The notes: generated by a model not told the origin, from the letters alone. A DNA stretch of 64,000 nucleotides from Ectobacillus sp048976805 (GCA_048976805.1 JBHGUR010000078.1:1-64000), one strand, 5' to 3'; shown: positions 50,406 through 59,154, numbered from the stretch's first letter. Numbers and translations: made by a program.

Positions 50406-51446
50406 ATGATTGTACTGGAAGATATACATAAGGTGTACGGTACAACAAACCGGGTAGAGGCGCTAAAAGGAATTGACCTCCATATCCGAAAAGGCGAGAT
50501 TTTTGGGGTTGTCGGTTTTAGCGGAGCCGGCAAAAGCTCGCTCATCCGCTGCGTGAATTTGCTGGAGAAGCCGACTTCCGGCAGAGTGCTCATTGACGGC
50601 GGAAACATCCAAGAGCTATCTGCCAAAGAGCTGCGCCGTACGAGAAAGAAAATTGGCATGATTTTTCAGCAATTTAATCTTTTAACTTCAAAAACCGTTT
50701 TTGGCAACGTAGCGATGCCGCTTCTTTTAGAGGGAAGACCGAAGAAAGAGATAAAGGAAAAGGTAGAACAATTGCTTTCCTTTGTTGGCTTAGCGGATAA
50801 AGCGAACCATTATCCAGAGCAGCTATCAGGGGGGCAAAAGCAACGCGTTGGAATTGCGAGAGCGTTGGCAACCGATCCGCACATTCTGCTTTGCGATGAG
50901 GCGACATCAGCGCTCGATCCGGAAACGACAACATCCGTATTGGAACTGTTAAAGCGTGTTCGGGACGAATACAATATTACGATTTTAATGATTACGCACG
51001 AAATGAACGTCATCCGCGATATTTGCGACCGGATGGCCGTGCTGGAAAACGGAAAAATCGTTGAGGCAGATTCGGTGCTAAATGTGTTTTCCAATCCCCA
51101 AACGGAGATCGCGAAAAACTTTGTCCGAACTGTTTTAAATGATGAGATTCCACCATCCATTCAAAAGCTGATTAACGAACGGAACCGTTTGCACGGAACA
51201 TCGCATCGCGTGTACCGTATCGTTTTTAAAGGTGAAGCAACGAGCCAGCCGCTTCTGTCTACAATCGCTAAGAATTTTCAAGTAGATGTGAATGTGCTGC
51301 ACGGGACGATTACAGAATTGCAGGGCGTGCCTTTTGGAAATTTGATTGTCGATTTCAGCGGGGAAACAAACGAAATCGAGCGGGCGATTCATTACACAAA
51401 TCAGCAGCTTATATGGTTAAAGGAGGTGTTGCCTCATGCCGTTTGA
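50406..51446 (+). CDS. metN: Methionine ABC transporter ATP-binding protein
   Basis: The 346-residue ATPase has Walker A GFSGAGKSS, signature LSGGQKQRVGIARALA, Walker B LLCDEATSALDPE and ITHEMN. A C-terminal NIL (ACT-like) domain follows from about residue 265 (RIVFKGEATSQPLLSTIAKN), which in MetN binds methionine and inhibits transport. AAAAAGGAGGAGACAAAT precedes the ATG. It is the first gene of metNIQ under the SAM-I riboswitch. Confidence 0.96.
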   Translation: MIVLEDIHKVYGTTNRVEALKGIDLHIRKGEIFGVVGFSGAGKSSLIRCVNLLEKPTSGRVLIDGGNIQELSAKELRRTRKKIGMIFQQFNLLTSKTVFGNVAMPLLLEGRPKKEIKEKVEQLLSFVGLADKANHYPEQLSGGQKQRVGIARALATDPHILLCDEATSALDPETTTSVLELLKRVRDEYNITILMITHEMNVIRDICDRMAVLENGKIVEADSVLNVFSNPQTEIAKNFVRTVLNDEIPPSIQKLINERNRLHGTSHRVYRIVFKGEATSQPLLSTIAKNFQVDVNVLHGTITELQGVPFGNLIVDFSGETNEIERAIHYTNQQLIWLKEVLPHAV

Positions 51447-52098
51447 TTGGACTATGTTTTGGCCGCAGTTAGCTGAGGCAACAAATGAAACAGTTGCGAT
51501 GGTATCCTTCTCGCTTTTGTTTTCGGCTTTAATCGGTATCCCGATAGGGGTCGTACTTGTTGTTACACGAGAAGGTCATATCCTAGAAAACCGATTGATT
51601 TTTTGTGTTTTAAATACTGTCATTAACATTTTACGTTCTGTGCCATTCATTATTTTACTTGTAGCAATCATCCCGCTGACGAGATTGATTGTCGGTACGT
51701 CTATCGGTACGTCTGCGGCAATTGTTCCGCTCGTTGCTTATGCAGCGCCGTACATTGGGCGTTTAATCGAAAACTCTTTACTCGAAGTCGATAAGGGAGT
51801 AATTGAAGCGGCGCAGGCGATGGGAGCGACGCCGTGGCAAATTATTTGGCGCTTTCTTATCCCTGAAGCGCTCGGTTCCCTTGTTCTTGCCTTAACGATT
51901 GCGACAATCGGTTTAATTGGCGCATCGGCAATGGCAGGCGCAGTCGGCGGCGGCGGGCTTGGCGATTTAGCGATCACATATGGCTACCAGCAATTCAAAA
52001 CGGAGGTCATGATTGTAACAGTAGCGCTGCTCGTCGTGTTCGTTCAGCTTATTCAATCACTTGGCAATGTATTATCTAAAAAAATTAGAAGGAGATAA
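51436..52098 (+). CDS. metI: Methionine ABC transporter permease
   Basis: The 220-residue membrane protein has about five helices and the permease EAA loop VIEAAQAMGATPWQIIWRFL. The ATG overlaps the metN end by 11 bases, with AAAGGAGGTGTTGCCTC inside metN as ribosome site. It forms the membrane channel of the MetNIQ importer. Confidence 0.95.
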   Translation: MPFDWTMFWPQLAEATNETVAMVSFSLLFSALIGIPIGVVLVVTREGHILENRLIFCVLNTVINILRSVPFIILLVAIIPLTRLIVGTSIGTSAAIVPLVAYAAPYIGRLIENSLLEVDKGVIEAAQAMGATPWQIIWRFLIPEALGSLVLALTIATIGLIGASAMAGAVGGGGLGDLAITYGYQQFKTEVMIVTVALLVVFVQLIQSLGNVLSKKIRRR

Positions 52099-52103
52099 CA
52101 ACA

Positions 52104-52940
52104 ATGAAAAAATTACTAGCAGTTTTACTAGCAAGCTTACTTTTATTGATTACAGGATGCGGTTCTCAAAATGCAACAAGCTCAGCGAAGGAAGTAAAAA
52201 CAATTAAGCTCGGTATAAGCGGTTCCGATACGCGGGTTTGGGACTTTGTAAAACAAAAAGCGGAAAAAGAAGGCATCAATATTGAAATTGTGAAGTTTTC
52301 TGATTATGTACAGCCGAACATTGCTTTGGCAGAAGGAGAAATTGACGCAAACGCTTTTCAAACAGCAGCATATTTTAACGCATTCAAAAAGGAACGCAAT
52401 CTAGATTTAACAGCAATTGGAACAACTGTTATCGCGCCGATGGGCGTATATTCTAAAAAGATTAAAAGTGTAAAAGAGCTTAAAGAAGGCGATGAAATCG
52501 CGGTACCAAATGATATTACAAACTTGGGAAGAGCGTTATTGTTATTAGAAAAGGCTGGATTAATTAAGTTAAAAGAAGGCTTTGACGGCAAGGGAGGCGT
52601 AGAAAATATTATTGAAAATCCGAAAAAATTAAAAATTACGCCAGTTGTTGCAGGGCAAACTCCTCGTGCTTTAGATGATGTCGCAGCATCTGTCATTAAT
52701 AACGGTATTGCGGTAGATGCGGGGCTTAATCCGTCAAAGGATCCGATTTTCCGTGAAGATAAAACAGCAAAGCCGTATATTAACTTGATTGCAACACAAA
52801 CAAAACGCAAAAATGACAAAACATTGCAAAAACTTGTTGAAATCTATCAAACGGAAGAAGTAGCGAATTTTATTAAGGAAACGTATAAAGGAGCACTCAT
52901 CCCTACATTTGTTCCTGTAAAAGAAATCGAAAATGTATAA
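52104..52940 (+). CDS. metQ: Methionine-binding lipoprotein
   Basis: The 278-residue product has a lipoprotein signal (lipobox ITGC near residue 19) and a NlpA/MetQ fold: EIDANAFQTAAYFNAFKKER, then VAVPNDITNLGRAL-type EIAVPNDITNLGRALLLLEK and VINNGIAVDAG. It delivers methionine to MetNI. GAAGGAGATAACAACA precedes the ATG. Only half of a likely terminator (GAAAACTCGCCGATTGGC) remains after it. Confidence 0.95.
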   Translation: MKKLLAVLLASLLLLITGCGSQNATSSAKEVKTIKLGISGSDTRVWDFVKQKAEKEGINIEIVKFSDYVQPNIALAEGEIDANAFQTAAYFNAFKKERNLDLTAIGTTVIAPMGVYSKKIKSVKELKEGDEIAVPNDITNLGRALLLLEKAGLIKLKEGFDGKGGVENIIENPKKLKITPVVAGQTPRALDDVAASVINNGIAVDAGLNPSKDPIFREDKTAKPYINLIATQTKRKNDKTLQKLVEIYQTEEVANFIKETYKGALIPTFVPVKEIENV

Positions 52941-53055
52941 AGAAAACTCGCCGATTGGCAGACAGAGGCGTAGTTGCACTTACACTTTATTCCTAAAATT
53001 GGATACTGCGCCGAATCCGCTTCTTCGTTGCCAATTTGTATATTCTTAAAGTGTA

Positions 53056-53200
53056 GGCTTTGTTAAAGGCTAATGTTGATTTTGATTTATTTGTTGATTT
53101 GGAACGAAAGGCGGCGATTCTAGCGGGAAAAGCGGCTCGGCCCCGCCCGCAGAAAGCGTCCGCCTGTAGTGGAAAATCAACAATCAAGTTTAACAGAGCC
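53056..53200 (-). repeat. Family A MITE-like repeat, copy A8
   Basis: It is inverted: GGCTTTGTTAAAGGCTAATG at the left, AAGTTTAACAGAGCC at the right. The exact 8-bp duplication AAAGTGTA flanks it at 53048-53055 and 53201-53208. It separates metQ from the amidohydrolase gene and ends 26 bases before that start codon. Confidence 0.95.
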
Positions 53201-53226
53201 AAAGTGTAAAAAGGGGGAGAAAACGC

Positions 53227-54429
53227 ATGACGCTTGTACAGACGGAAGAGCAAAGAAAGATTATCACCGACAACATTGAGAACGCAAAGCATGTTTATAT
53301 TGCAACAAGCCATAGCATTCATGATAAACCGGAGATTGGGAATCAAGAATATTTTGCATCACAAACGTTAATTGAGCTGTTAGAAAAAGCGGGCTTCGAT
53401 GTTGTACGCAACATTGCCGGACACGAAACGGGATTTATTGCAAGAAAGTGCTCCGGCAAGCCAGGGCCGACAATCGGCTTTTTGGCGGAGTACGATGCTC
53501 TTCCTGGTCTTGGCCATGCATGCGGCCATAACATTATTGGCACAACAAGTACAGCGGCAGGCATCGCCTTGGCTGAAGTGTTAGCAGAAACCGGCGGCGA
53601 GGTAGTTGTATTCGGGACTCCGGCTGAAGAAGGCGGTCCAAACGGCAGTGCCAAAGCAAGCTTTGCTAATGACGGCGTATTTGAAAATGTGGACGCCTGC
53701 TTGATGATTCATCCAAGCGGCGTCACAGCAATCACCAGCAATTCGCTTGCCGTGGATCCATTTGACTTCCACTTTTACGGAAAACCGGCCCATGCTGCAG
53801 CTTCACCGGAAAAAGGCATCAATGCGCTTGACGCGGTTATTCAGCTTTTTAACGGAATTAATGCGATGCGCCAGCAGCTGCCAACTGATGTGCGCATTCA
53901 CGGTATTATTACAAATGGCGGGGAAGCGCCGAATATTATTCCCGAATATGCATCGGCACGCTTTTTCATCCGTGCAAGCACACGCAAGCGCTGCGAAGAA
54001 GTAACGGAAAAAGTGTTTGCTATTGCGCAAGGGGCGGCTCTTGCAACCGAGGCGCAAGTAAAAATAGAGCAATTTCAAAATAAAATTGATAATCTGCTGT
54101 TAAATCGTACATTTGATGCGGTTGTTGCACAAGAGCTAGAGCAGCTCGGGGAAATCGTACACGAAAATAGAAAGGGTATCGGATCTACCGATGCCGGCAA
54201 TGTGAGCCAGGTTGTGCCGACAATTCACCCGTATATTAAAATCGGTTCTGATGATTTGATTGCCCATACGGATGATTTTCGGGAAGCAGCCCGCTCCGAG
54301 CAAGGGGATAGAGCGCTGATTGCCGGTGCAAAAGCTTTGGCGTTAACAGGATACCGGCTGTTGACAGATAAAGAATTGCTGCAAAATATCCGTGCTGAAT
54401 TCGAATTGGCGAAGCAAGCTGAAGCTTGA
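53227..54429 (+). CDS. M20-family metal-dependent amidohydrolase
   Basis: The 400-residue cytosolic enzyme has the M20D motifs: LAEYDALPGLGHACGHN near residue 95 (metal ligands His and Asp), TPAEEGGPNG with catalytic and metal glutamates, MIHPSG and a dimerisation domain starting FHFYGKPAHAAASPE. It is close to AbgB/aminoacylase types that hydrolyse N-acyl amino acids. Its place after metNIQ suggests processing of an imported N-acyl-methionine or a related amide. That is inference. AAAAAGGGGGAGAAAACGC precedes the ATG. Confidence 0.9.
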   Translation: MTLVQTEEQRKIITDNIENAKHVYIATSHSIHDKPEIGNQEYFASQTLIELLEKAGFDVVRNIAGHETGFIARKCSGKPGPTIGFLAEYDALPGLGHACGHNIIGTTSTAAGIALAEVLAETGGEVVVFGTPAEEGGPNGSAKASFANDGVFENVDACLMIHPSGVTAITSNSLAVDPFDFHFYGKPAHAAASPEKGINALDAVIQLFNGINAMRQQLPTDVRIHGIITNGGEAPNIIPEYASARFFIRASTRKRCEEVTEKVFAIAQGAALATEAQVKIEQFQNKIDNLLLNRTFDAVVAQELEQLGEIVHENRKGIGSTDAGNVSQVVPTIHPYIKIGSDDLIAHTDDFREAARSEQGDRALIAGAKALALTGYRLLTDKELLQNIRAEFELAKQAEA

Positions 54430-54470
54430 TATGAAATCGAGTTTCCTCCTTAATATGGTTAGGTTATTTG

Positions 54471-54530
54471 CTGATAAAGCATGATTTTGGTTCATTCGCA
54501 TAGCGGAAAATGAGCCAAAGTCAATACTGT
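54471..54530. repeat. Imperfect inverted repeat
   Basis: GATTTTGGTTCATTCGC and GAAAATGAGCCAAAGTC pair around a short loop. Similar wording occurs near 37240 and 37790. It may be the terminator of the amidohydrolase gene. Confidence 0.45.
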
Positions 54531-54572
54531 TTTTTTATATAGCCAATGATATAGAATGAGCATGAGAGGGGA

Positions 54573-54777
54573 TTTTGGCTGCCTATTTTTGGGGGGTGGC
54601 TTCGCAATGTTGAAAATGAGAATATGCCGCCTACCTTTGATTACGCAAAAAAAGTAATCCAATCCGCGGAAACATGGGGATATGACACAACTCTCGCCGC
54701 AGCTTGAGGAAATGGAGCGGTTTGCAAAGCAGGTGATGCTGTTAGTAGAAAAACAGCGAAAGGTTGCTGCTATATAA
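54573..54777 (+). pseudogene. LLM-class flavin monooxygenase, deleted remnant
   Basis: The frame from 54573 reads FWLPIFGGWLRNVENENMPP, then TFDYAKKVIQSAETWGYDTT. This is the N-terminus of an SfnG/SsuD-like luciferase-type monooxygenase. It runs without a gap into a second frame, LSPQLEEMERFAKQVMLLVE and KQRKVAAI, which looks like the C-terminus of the same protein. About 280 residues and the start codon are missing. It ends 20 bases before the ATP-grasp gene, a likely former operon partner. Confidence 0.75.
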
Positions 54778-54797
54778 TTAGGAGGGACTCGGGGTAT

Positions 54798-55748
54798 ATG
54801 GCAAAAATTTATATCATTCACGAAAACACGGAATGGACGATTCATCTGACAAGAAGGTTGGAAGAGCTTGGGCTTCCGTATGAAGAATGGCATTTACATC
54901 AAGGATTGGTAGACTTGACGGCGCTTCCGCCAGAAGGAATTTTCTACAACCGCATGAGCGCGTCATCCCATACGCGCGGCCATCGTTATGCGCCTGAATT
55001 GACGGCGGCCGTGCTTGCTTGGCTGGAGCGAAACGGCAGAACAGTGTTTAATGGCAGCCGCGCCCTTCAGCTTGAAGTCAGCAAGGTTGCGCAATATCTA
55101 GCGCTGAATGAAAAAGGGATACGTACACCAAAAACGATTGCTGCTGTCGGCAAGAAACAAATTTTGGAGGCGGCGCAGCAATTTGCGGGAACTTCTTTTA
55201 TTACGAAGCATAACCGTGCTGGAAAAGGATTAGGGGTACAATTGTTTCATTCTATTGACAGCTTGCGCGCTTACATAGAAGGTCCGGATTTTGAAGAGCC
55301 GGTAGACGGAATAACTTTAATCCAAGAGTATATTCAAGCGCCGGAGCCGTATATTACACGCTGCGAATTTGTCGGCGGCAAATTTCAATATGCAGTTCAA
55401 GTTGATACATCGGAAGGCTTTGAGCTATGTCCGGCGGAAGCGTGCCAAATTGGCGATTTGTTTTGCCCGGTCGGCGAGCAGGCTCCGGCTAAGCCAAAAT
55501 TTCAAATTATTGAAGGCTTTTCTGACCCGATTTTGCAAAAATATGAAGAAGTGCTTGCCGCAAATGGCATCAGCATAGCCGGAATTGAATTCATCCGCGA
55601 TAAAAATGGAAAAATCTATACGTACGATATTAATACAAATACAAATTATAACCCTGAAGCGGAAGCTGCTGCTGGAAAATTCGGCATGTTAGAGGTTGCA
55701 AAACTTCTAGGGGAAGAATTGAAAAAACGATATTCCGTAAATGTATAA
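54798..55748 (+). CDS. ATP-grasp (RimK-like) ligase, 316 aa
   Basis: The product has an N-terminal pre-ATP-grasp domain (YIIHENTEWTIHLTRRLEEL), then an ATP-grasp domain with SFITKHNRAGKGLGVQLF, LIQEYIQAPEPYITRCEFVG and metal-binding EFIRDKNGKIYTYDINTNTN. Such enzymes join a carboxylate to an amine or thiol using ATP. The substrate is not known. TTAGGAGGGACTCGGGGTAT precedes the ATG. The monooxygenase gene directly upstream is destroyed, so the pathway may be broken or the ligase kept for another use. Confidence 0.87.
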   Translation: MAKIYIIHENTEWTIHLTRRLEELGLPYEEWHLHQGLVDLTALPPEGIFYNRMSASSHTRGHRYAPELTAAVLAWLERNGRTVFNGSRALQLEVSKVAQYLALNEKGIRTPKTIAAVGKKQILEAAQQFAGTSFITKHNRAGKGLGVQLFHSIDSLRAYIEGPDFEEPVDGITLIQEYIQAPEPYITRCEFVGGKFQYAVQVDTSEGFELCPAEACQIGDLFCPVGEQAPAKPKFQIIEGFSDPILQKYEEVLAANGISIAGIEFIRDKNGKIYTYDINTNTNYNPEAEAAAGKFGMLEVAKLLGEELKKRYSVNV

Positions 55749-55783
55749 GAAAACCCGCCTGAAAAAGGCGGGTTTTCTTTTGA
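55747..55783 (+). terminator. Terminator of the ATP-grasp gene
   Basis: AAGAAAACCCGCC-tgaaaaa-GGCGGGTTTTCTTTT. The target site of MITE A9 starts in its T-run. Confidence 0.9.
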
Positions 55784-55787
55784 AATT

Positions 55788-55932
55788 GGCTCTGTTAAAG
55801 GCTAATGTTGATTTTGATTTATTTGTTGATTTGGAACGAAAGGCGGCGACTCCAGTGGGAAAAGCGGCTCGGCCCCGCCCGCGGAAAGCGTCTGCTTGTA
55901 GTAGAAAATCAAAAATTGAGTTTAACAGAGCC
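55788..55932 (-). repeat. Family A MITE-like repeat, copy A9
   Basis: It is inverted: GGCTCTGTTAAAGGCTAATG at the left, GAGTTTAACAGAGCC at the right. The exact 8-bp duplication TTGAAATT flanks it at 55780-55787 and 55933-55940. Confidence 0.96.
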
Positions 55933-56010
55933 TTGAAATTAAAAAATAGAACCATATTTTTCTTCTTTCTCCCATAGGATGATATGTAGACATTCATACG
56001 GGGGGATACA

Positions 56011-56364
56011 ATGAGTGAATTGGATGTATTGACTGAAGATGAAAAGACATGGGGAATGCTTGCCCATTTGTCTTCGTTTTTAGGGTATTTTACCGGTGTA
56101 GGGTTTATTGTTGGGCCGCTGCTTGTCTGGATTTTTCAAAAAGAGAAAAGCAAATTTGTCGACCGGGAAGGAAAAGAATCCTTAAATTTTCAAGTTACCA
56201 TGTTGATTTACTATACGGTTGCCGGTGTTCTTTGCTTTATTTTAATCGGATTTTTATTGTTGCCTGTATTAGCGGTTTTTCAGCTTGTTGTAACGATTAT
56301 TGCTGCGGTCAAAGCGAAGGACGGGGCTTCATATCGCTATCCGCTGACCATCCGCTTTTTTTAA
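56011..56364 (+). CDS. DUF4870 family membrane protein
   Basis: The 117-residue product contains DEKTWGMLAHLSSFLGYFTG, GPLLVWIFQKEKSKFVDREG and KESLNFQVTMLIYYTVAGVL, the Tic20-like DUF4870 pattern with about three to four helices. The function is not established. ACGGGGGGATACA precedes the ATG. Confidence 0.9.
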   Translation: MSELDVLTEDEKTWGMLAHLSSFLGYFTGVGFIVGPLLVWIFQKEKSKFVDREGKESLNFQVTMLIYYTVAGVLCFILIGFLLLPVLAVFQLVVTIIAAVKAKDGASYRYPLTIRFF

Positions 56365-56411
56365 GCTGCCTGCTGTATGGTGGGGTTTTTGGATAATAAG
56401 GGAGGGCAGCG

Positions 56412-56654
56412 CTTTGTGATGCAAACGGCGCAATTGTTTCAAGGATGGATATTGGCAGGATAGTTCTTTAAAGGATAAGATAATCATGTTCGGCGGAAGG
56501 GGTTCATCGGAGGTATTGCTAAAGGCGGCAAAAATCCGCTCCCACTGAATTGGCTTTGAATTTAGCGGAAGAACTCGGAATTACGGTAGTCGGGTTCATT
56601 CGCGGTGATAGTTTGAATATATATACGCATCCGGAACGAATCATAATGAAATAG
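56412..56654 (+). pseudogene. fdhD: fdhD remnant (formate dehydrogenase accessory sulfurtransferase)
   Basis: A short frame LCDANGAIVSRMDIGR at 56412 is followed by frame-disrupted sequence, then ELALNLAEELGITVVGFIRG and DSLNIYTHPERIIMK up to the stop at 56654. These are two parts of the FdhD C-terminal half. Stops and missing sequence between them and the absence of the N-terminal half show a decayed gene. No formate dehydrogenase genes are in the window. Confidence 0.78.
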
Positions 56655-56706
56655 CAATTTACTAAGAGAAAGCACCTGCTTTCTCTTAGTAAATTGCTTT
56701 ATCTTT
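56653..56706. terminator. Strong hairpin after the fdhD remnant
   Basis: AGCAATTTACTAAGAGAAAGC-acct-GCTTTCTCTTAGTAAATTGCT followed by TTATCTTT. It probably ended the fdhD transcript and also serves the ArsR gene from the other side. Confidence 0.8.
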
Positions 56707-56730
56707 CCAGCAATGCGTCCATAAGATGAT

Positions 56731-57006
56731 TTAGGATAAAGTTGCAATGATGGATTTTGCGCGATTATCAATAACCTCATAGTATACTTCTAAGCCTTTG
56801 CGGGTGGCGGAAACAATTTTTGCAGCCTTTAGCTTTGCGAGATGTTGGCTGATTGTGCTTTGCGGCATTTCAAATTCCTCATACATCGCTGTCACATTCG
56901 TAGGGCCTTTTGCAAGCATCGTTTCTACCAGCCCTAGGCGAACCGGATGTGCCAACACCTTTAATACTTCTACGCTCTCCTCATATTTCTCTACTTTTTC
57001 TGTCAT
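56731..57006 (-). CDS. ArsR-family winged-helix regulator, 91 aa
   Basis: The product has the ArsR-type wHTH: LKVLAHPVRLGLVETMLAKG, then EFEMPQSTISQHLAKLKAAK and a beta wing GLEVYYEVID. No cysteine metal site is visible, so the signal may not be a metal. AAGAGGAGAGTTAAC precedes ATG 57006. No target operon is adjacent. Confidence 0.88.
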   Translation of the reverse strand: MTEKVEKYEESVEVLKVLAHPVRLGLVETMLAKGPTNVTAMYEEFEMPQSTISQHLAKLKAAKIVSATRKGLEVYYEVIDNRAKSIIATLS

Positions 57007-57175
57007 GTTAACTCTCCTCTTTAACATAATATTACATTTTTAGAATTGTTAGTATGTAGTCTATTGAAGTATCATATTCGTTTTGCAGCATTTCTCCTAT
57101 TCATTATAATCATTCGCAGGAAGTGTTTATTTTTTGTCCGTCGATATAAAAAAATATTAGAATGTGATAAAAAAT

Positions 57176-57240
57176 ATATAAATACAGGTTGGAAAACCAA
57201 CTGAAAAGCTGTTTTTTAGAGGGGGAGAGCGCAAGTTGCG
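57176..57240 (+). repeat. Family C fragment C4
   Basis: AATATATAAATACAGGTTGG and TTTTTTAGAGGGGGAGAGCG match the left part of families C and B. The rest is missing. A TTG at 57236 opens a 32-codon frame that ends inside the next terminator; I do not regard it as proven. Confidence 0.5.
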
Positions 57241-57305
57241 GAATAACAAATTAACTGAACTTGAACAAATATATGAAACTTATAGAAGGGCACAAAATAA
57301 AAAAG

Positions 57306-57349
57306 AAAAAGCTTCTAAGGTGGATGCACCTTAGAAGCTTTTTCTTTTT
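57306..57349 (+). terminator. Terminator-like hairpin
   Basis: AAAGCTTCTAAGGTG-gatg-CACCTTAGAAGCTTT followed by TTCTTTTT. MITE A10 starts right after it. Confidence 0.75.
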
Positions 57350-57476
57350 GGCTCTGTTAAACTTGATTGTTGATTTTCCACTACAGGCGGACGCTTTCCG
57401 CGGGCGGGGCCGAGCCGCTTTTCCCGCTGGAGTCGCCGCCTTTCGTTCCAAATCAACATTAGCCTTTAACAGAGCC
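57350..57476 (+). repeat. Family A MITE-like repeat, copy A10
   Basis: GGCTCTGTTAAACTTGATTG at the left, CCTTTAACAGAGCC at the right, with a short middle. The flanks are T-rich (TTCTTTTT and TTTTTTAA), so a duplication cannot be judged. Confidence 0.93.
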
Positions 57477-57507
57477 TTTTTTAAAACGTATGGGACTTAT
57501 GCTGAAT

Positions 57508-59154
57508 TTATATTTTAAATGAGCTCTTCAATGATACAATTCGGTTAAAGACGATTCGGCCGTTTGTGGAATCCTTTGGATCAACATTAAAGTAGCCATG
57601 GCGGAAGAATTGGAACTTATCATGCGGCTGAACGTCTTTCATGTTCGGCTCAACAAATCCTTGTACAGCCTCTAATGAATTTGGATTTACTTGATCTAGG
57701 AATGTTTTCCCTTCTTCTTGTTCTTCGTCCAAAATAAGCGGCTCATATAAACGGAATTCAGCTGGAAGCGCGTGATTTGCGTCTACCCAGTGAATGGTGC
57801 CTTTTACTTTGCGGCCTGTAAAGCCGGAACCGCTCTTTGTTTCTGGATCATATGTGCAGTGAAGCTCAACGACATTGCCGTTTTCATCCTTTATTACTTC
57901 TTCGCATTTAATAAAGTAAGCATGTTTTAGACGTACTTCATTGCCAGGGAAGAGACGGAAATATTTTTTCGGAGGATTTTCCATGAAATCATCCTGTTCA
58001 ATGTAAATTTCACGGGAAAATGGAATTTGTCTTGTTCCCATTTCTGGATTTTCCGGATTAATTTCCGCATCTAACCACTCGACTTGGTCTTCTGGATAGT
58101 TTGTAATAACAACCTTCAACGGTTTTAAGACTGCCATTGTGCGAGGTGCTTTTAGCTTTAAGTCTTCGCGCACGAAGTGCTCAAGCATTTGCGAATCAAC
58201 TGTGCTGTTTGCCTTTGCAACGCCGATTTCGCGGCAGAAAGCACGGATAGCTTCAGGAGTGTAGCCTTTTCTTCTTAAGCCGGAAATCGTTGGCATACGC
58301 GGATCATCCCAACCATCCACATAGCCTTCTTCGACAAGCTGCTTCAGCTTGCGTTTGCTCATTACTGTATTGGTTAAATTTAAGCGGGCAAATTCGATTT
58401 GCTGCGGCTTGTTTTCCATTTCACAATTTTCTACTACCCAGTTGTAAAGAGGGCGTTGATCCTCAAACTCAAGCGTACAGATAGAGTGGGTTACCCCTTC
58501 AATTGCATCTTCAAGCGGGTGCGCAAAAGCATACATCGGATAAATGCACCATTTGTTTCCTGTATTATGGTGCGTCGCATGCGCAATACGGTAAATAACG
58601 GGATCGCGCATGTTAATGTTCGGGGAAGACATATCGATTTTTGCACGCAATACTTTTTCGCCGTCTTTAAACTCGCCGTTGCGCATCCGTTCAAATAAAT
58701 CCAAGTTTTCCTCGACAGAGCGGTTGCGGTACGGGCTTTCTTTACCGGGTTCTTTTAACGTACCGCGGTATTCGCGAATTTCGTCGGCGGAAAGATCGTC
58801 TACATAAGCCAGTCCTTTTCGGATTAACAATACAGCACGATTGTACATTTCCTCAAAGTAGTCGGAAGCAAAAAATAGCCCATCCCACTCAAAACCAAGC
58901 CATTTTACATCTTCTTTAATAGAGTTTACATATTCAATATCTTCTTTTAACGGATTTGTATCATCAAAGCGCAAATTGGTTTTTCCATTGAAATCATCTG
59001 CGAGTTCAAAGTTTAATACAATGGACTTAGCATGTCCGATATGTAAATAGCCATTTGGCTCCGGCGGGAAACGGGTAATGACATGGTCGCGTTTTCCGGT
59101 TTCTAGATCTTCCTTTATAATATTTTTAATAAAATTAGAACTGTTATGCTCCAC
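57508..59154 (-). CDS. glnS: Glutaminyl-tRNA synthetase
   Basis: The 548-residue class I synthetase shows the HIGH motif in PEPNGYLHIGHAKSIVLNFE (about residue 38) and the KMSKS-type loop VMSKRKLKQLV (about residue 268). The GlnRS-specific NMRDPVIYRI and two beta-barrel domains at the C-terminus are present. It charges tRNA(Gln) directly. Most bacilli lack GlnRS and make Gln-tRNA through GltX and GatCAB, so its presence is unusual. Length matches bacterial GlnRS. The start is GTG after AAAGAGGTTGAAATAA. Confidence 0.95.
   Translation of the reverse strand: MEHNSSNFIKNIIKEDLETGKRDHVITRFPPEPNGYLHIGHAKSIVLNFELADDFNGKTNLRFDDTNPLKEDIEYVNSIKEDVKWLGFEWDGLFFASDYFEEMYNRAVLLIRKGLAYVDDLSADEIREYRGTLKEPGKESPYRNRSVEENLDLFERMRNGEFKDGEKVLRAKIDMSSPNINMRDPVIYRIAHATHHNTGNKWCIYPMYAFAHPLEDAIEGVTHSICTLEFEDQRPLYNWVVENCEMENKPQQIEFARLNLTNTVMSKRKLKQLVEEGYVDGWDDPRMPTISGLRRKGYTPEAIRAFCREIGVAKANSTVDSQMLEHFVREDLKLKAPRTMAVLKPLKVVITNYPEDQVEWLDAEINPENPEMGTRQIPFSREIYIEQDDFMENPPKKYFRLFPGNEVRLKHAYFIKCEEVIKDENGNVVELHCTYDPETKSGSGFTGRKVKGTIHWVDANHALPAEFRLYEPLILDEEQEEGKTFLDQVNPNSLEAVQGFVEPNMKDVQPHDKFQFFRHGYFNVDPKDSTNGRIVFNRIVSLKSSFKI

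Noticed and set aside
57236..57334. A 32-codon frame starting TTG after GAGGGGGAGAGCGCAAG.
   Set aside because: The ribosome-like site is part of a family C fragment and the frame runs into a terminator stem. Coding is not convincing.
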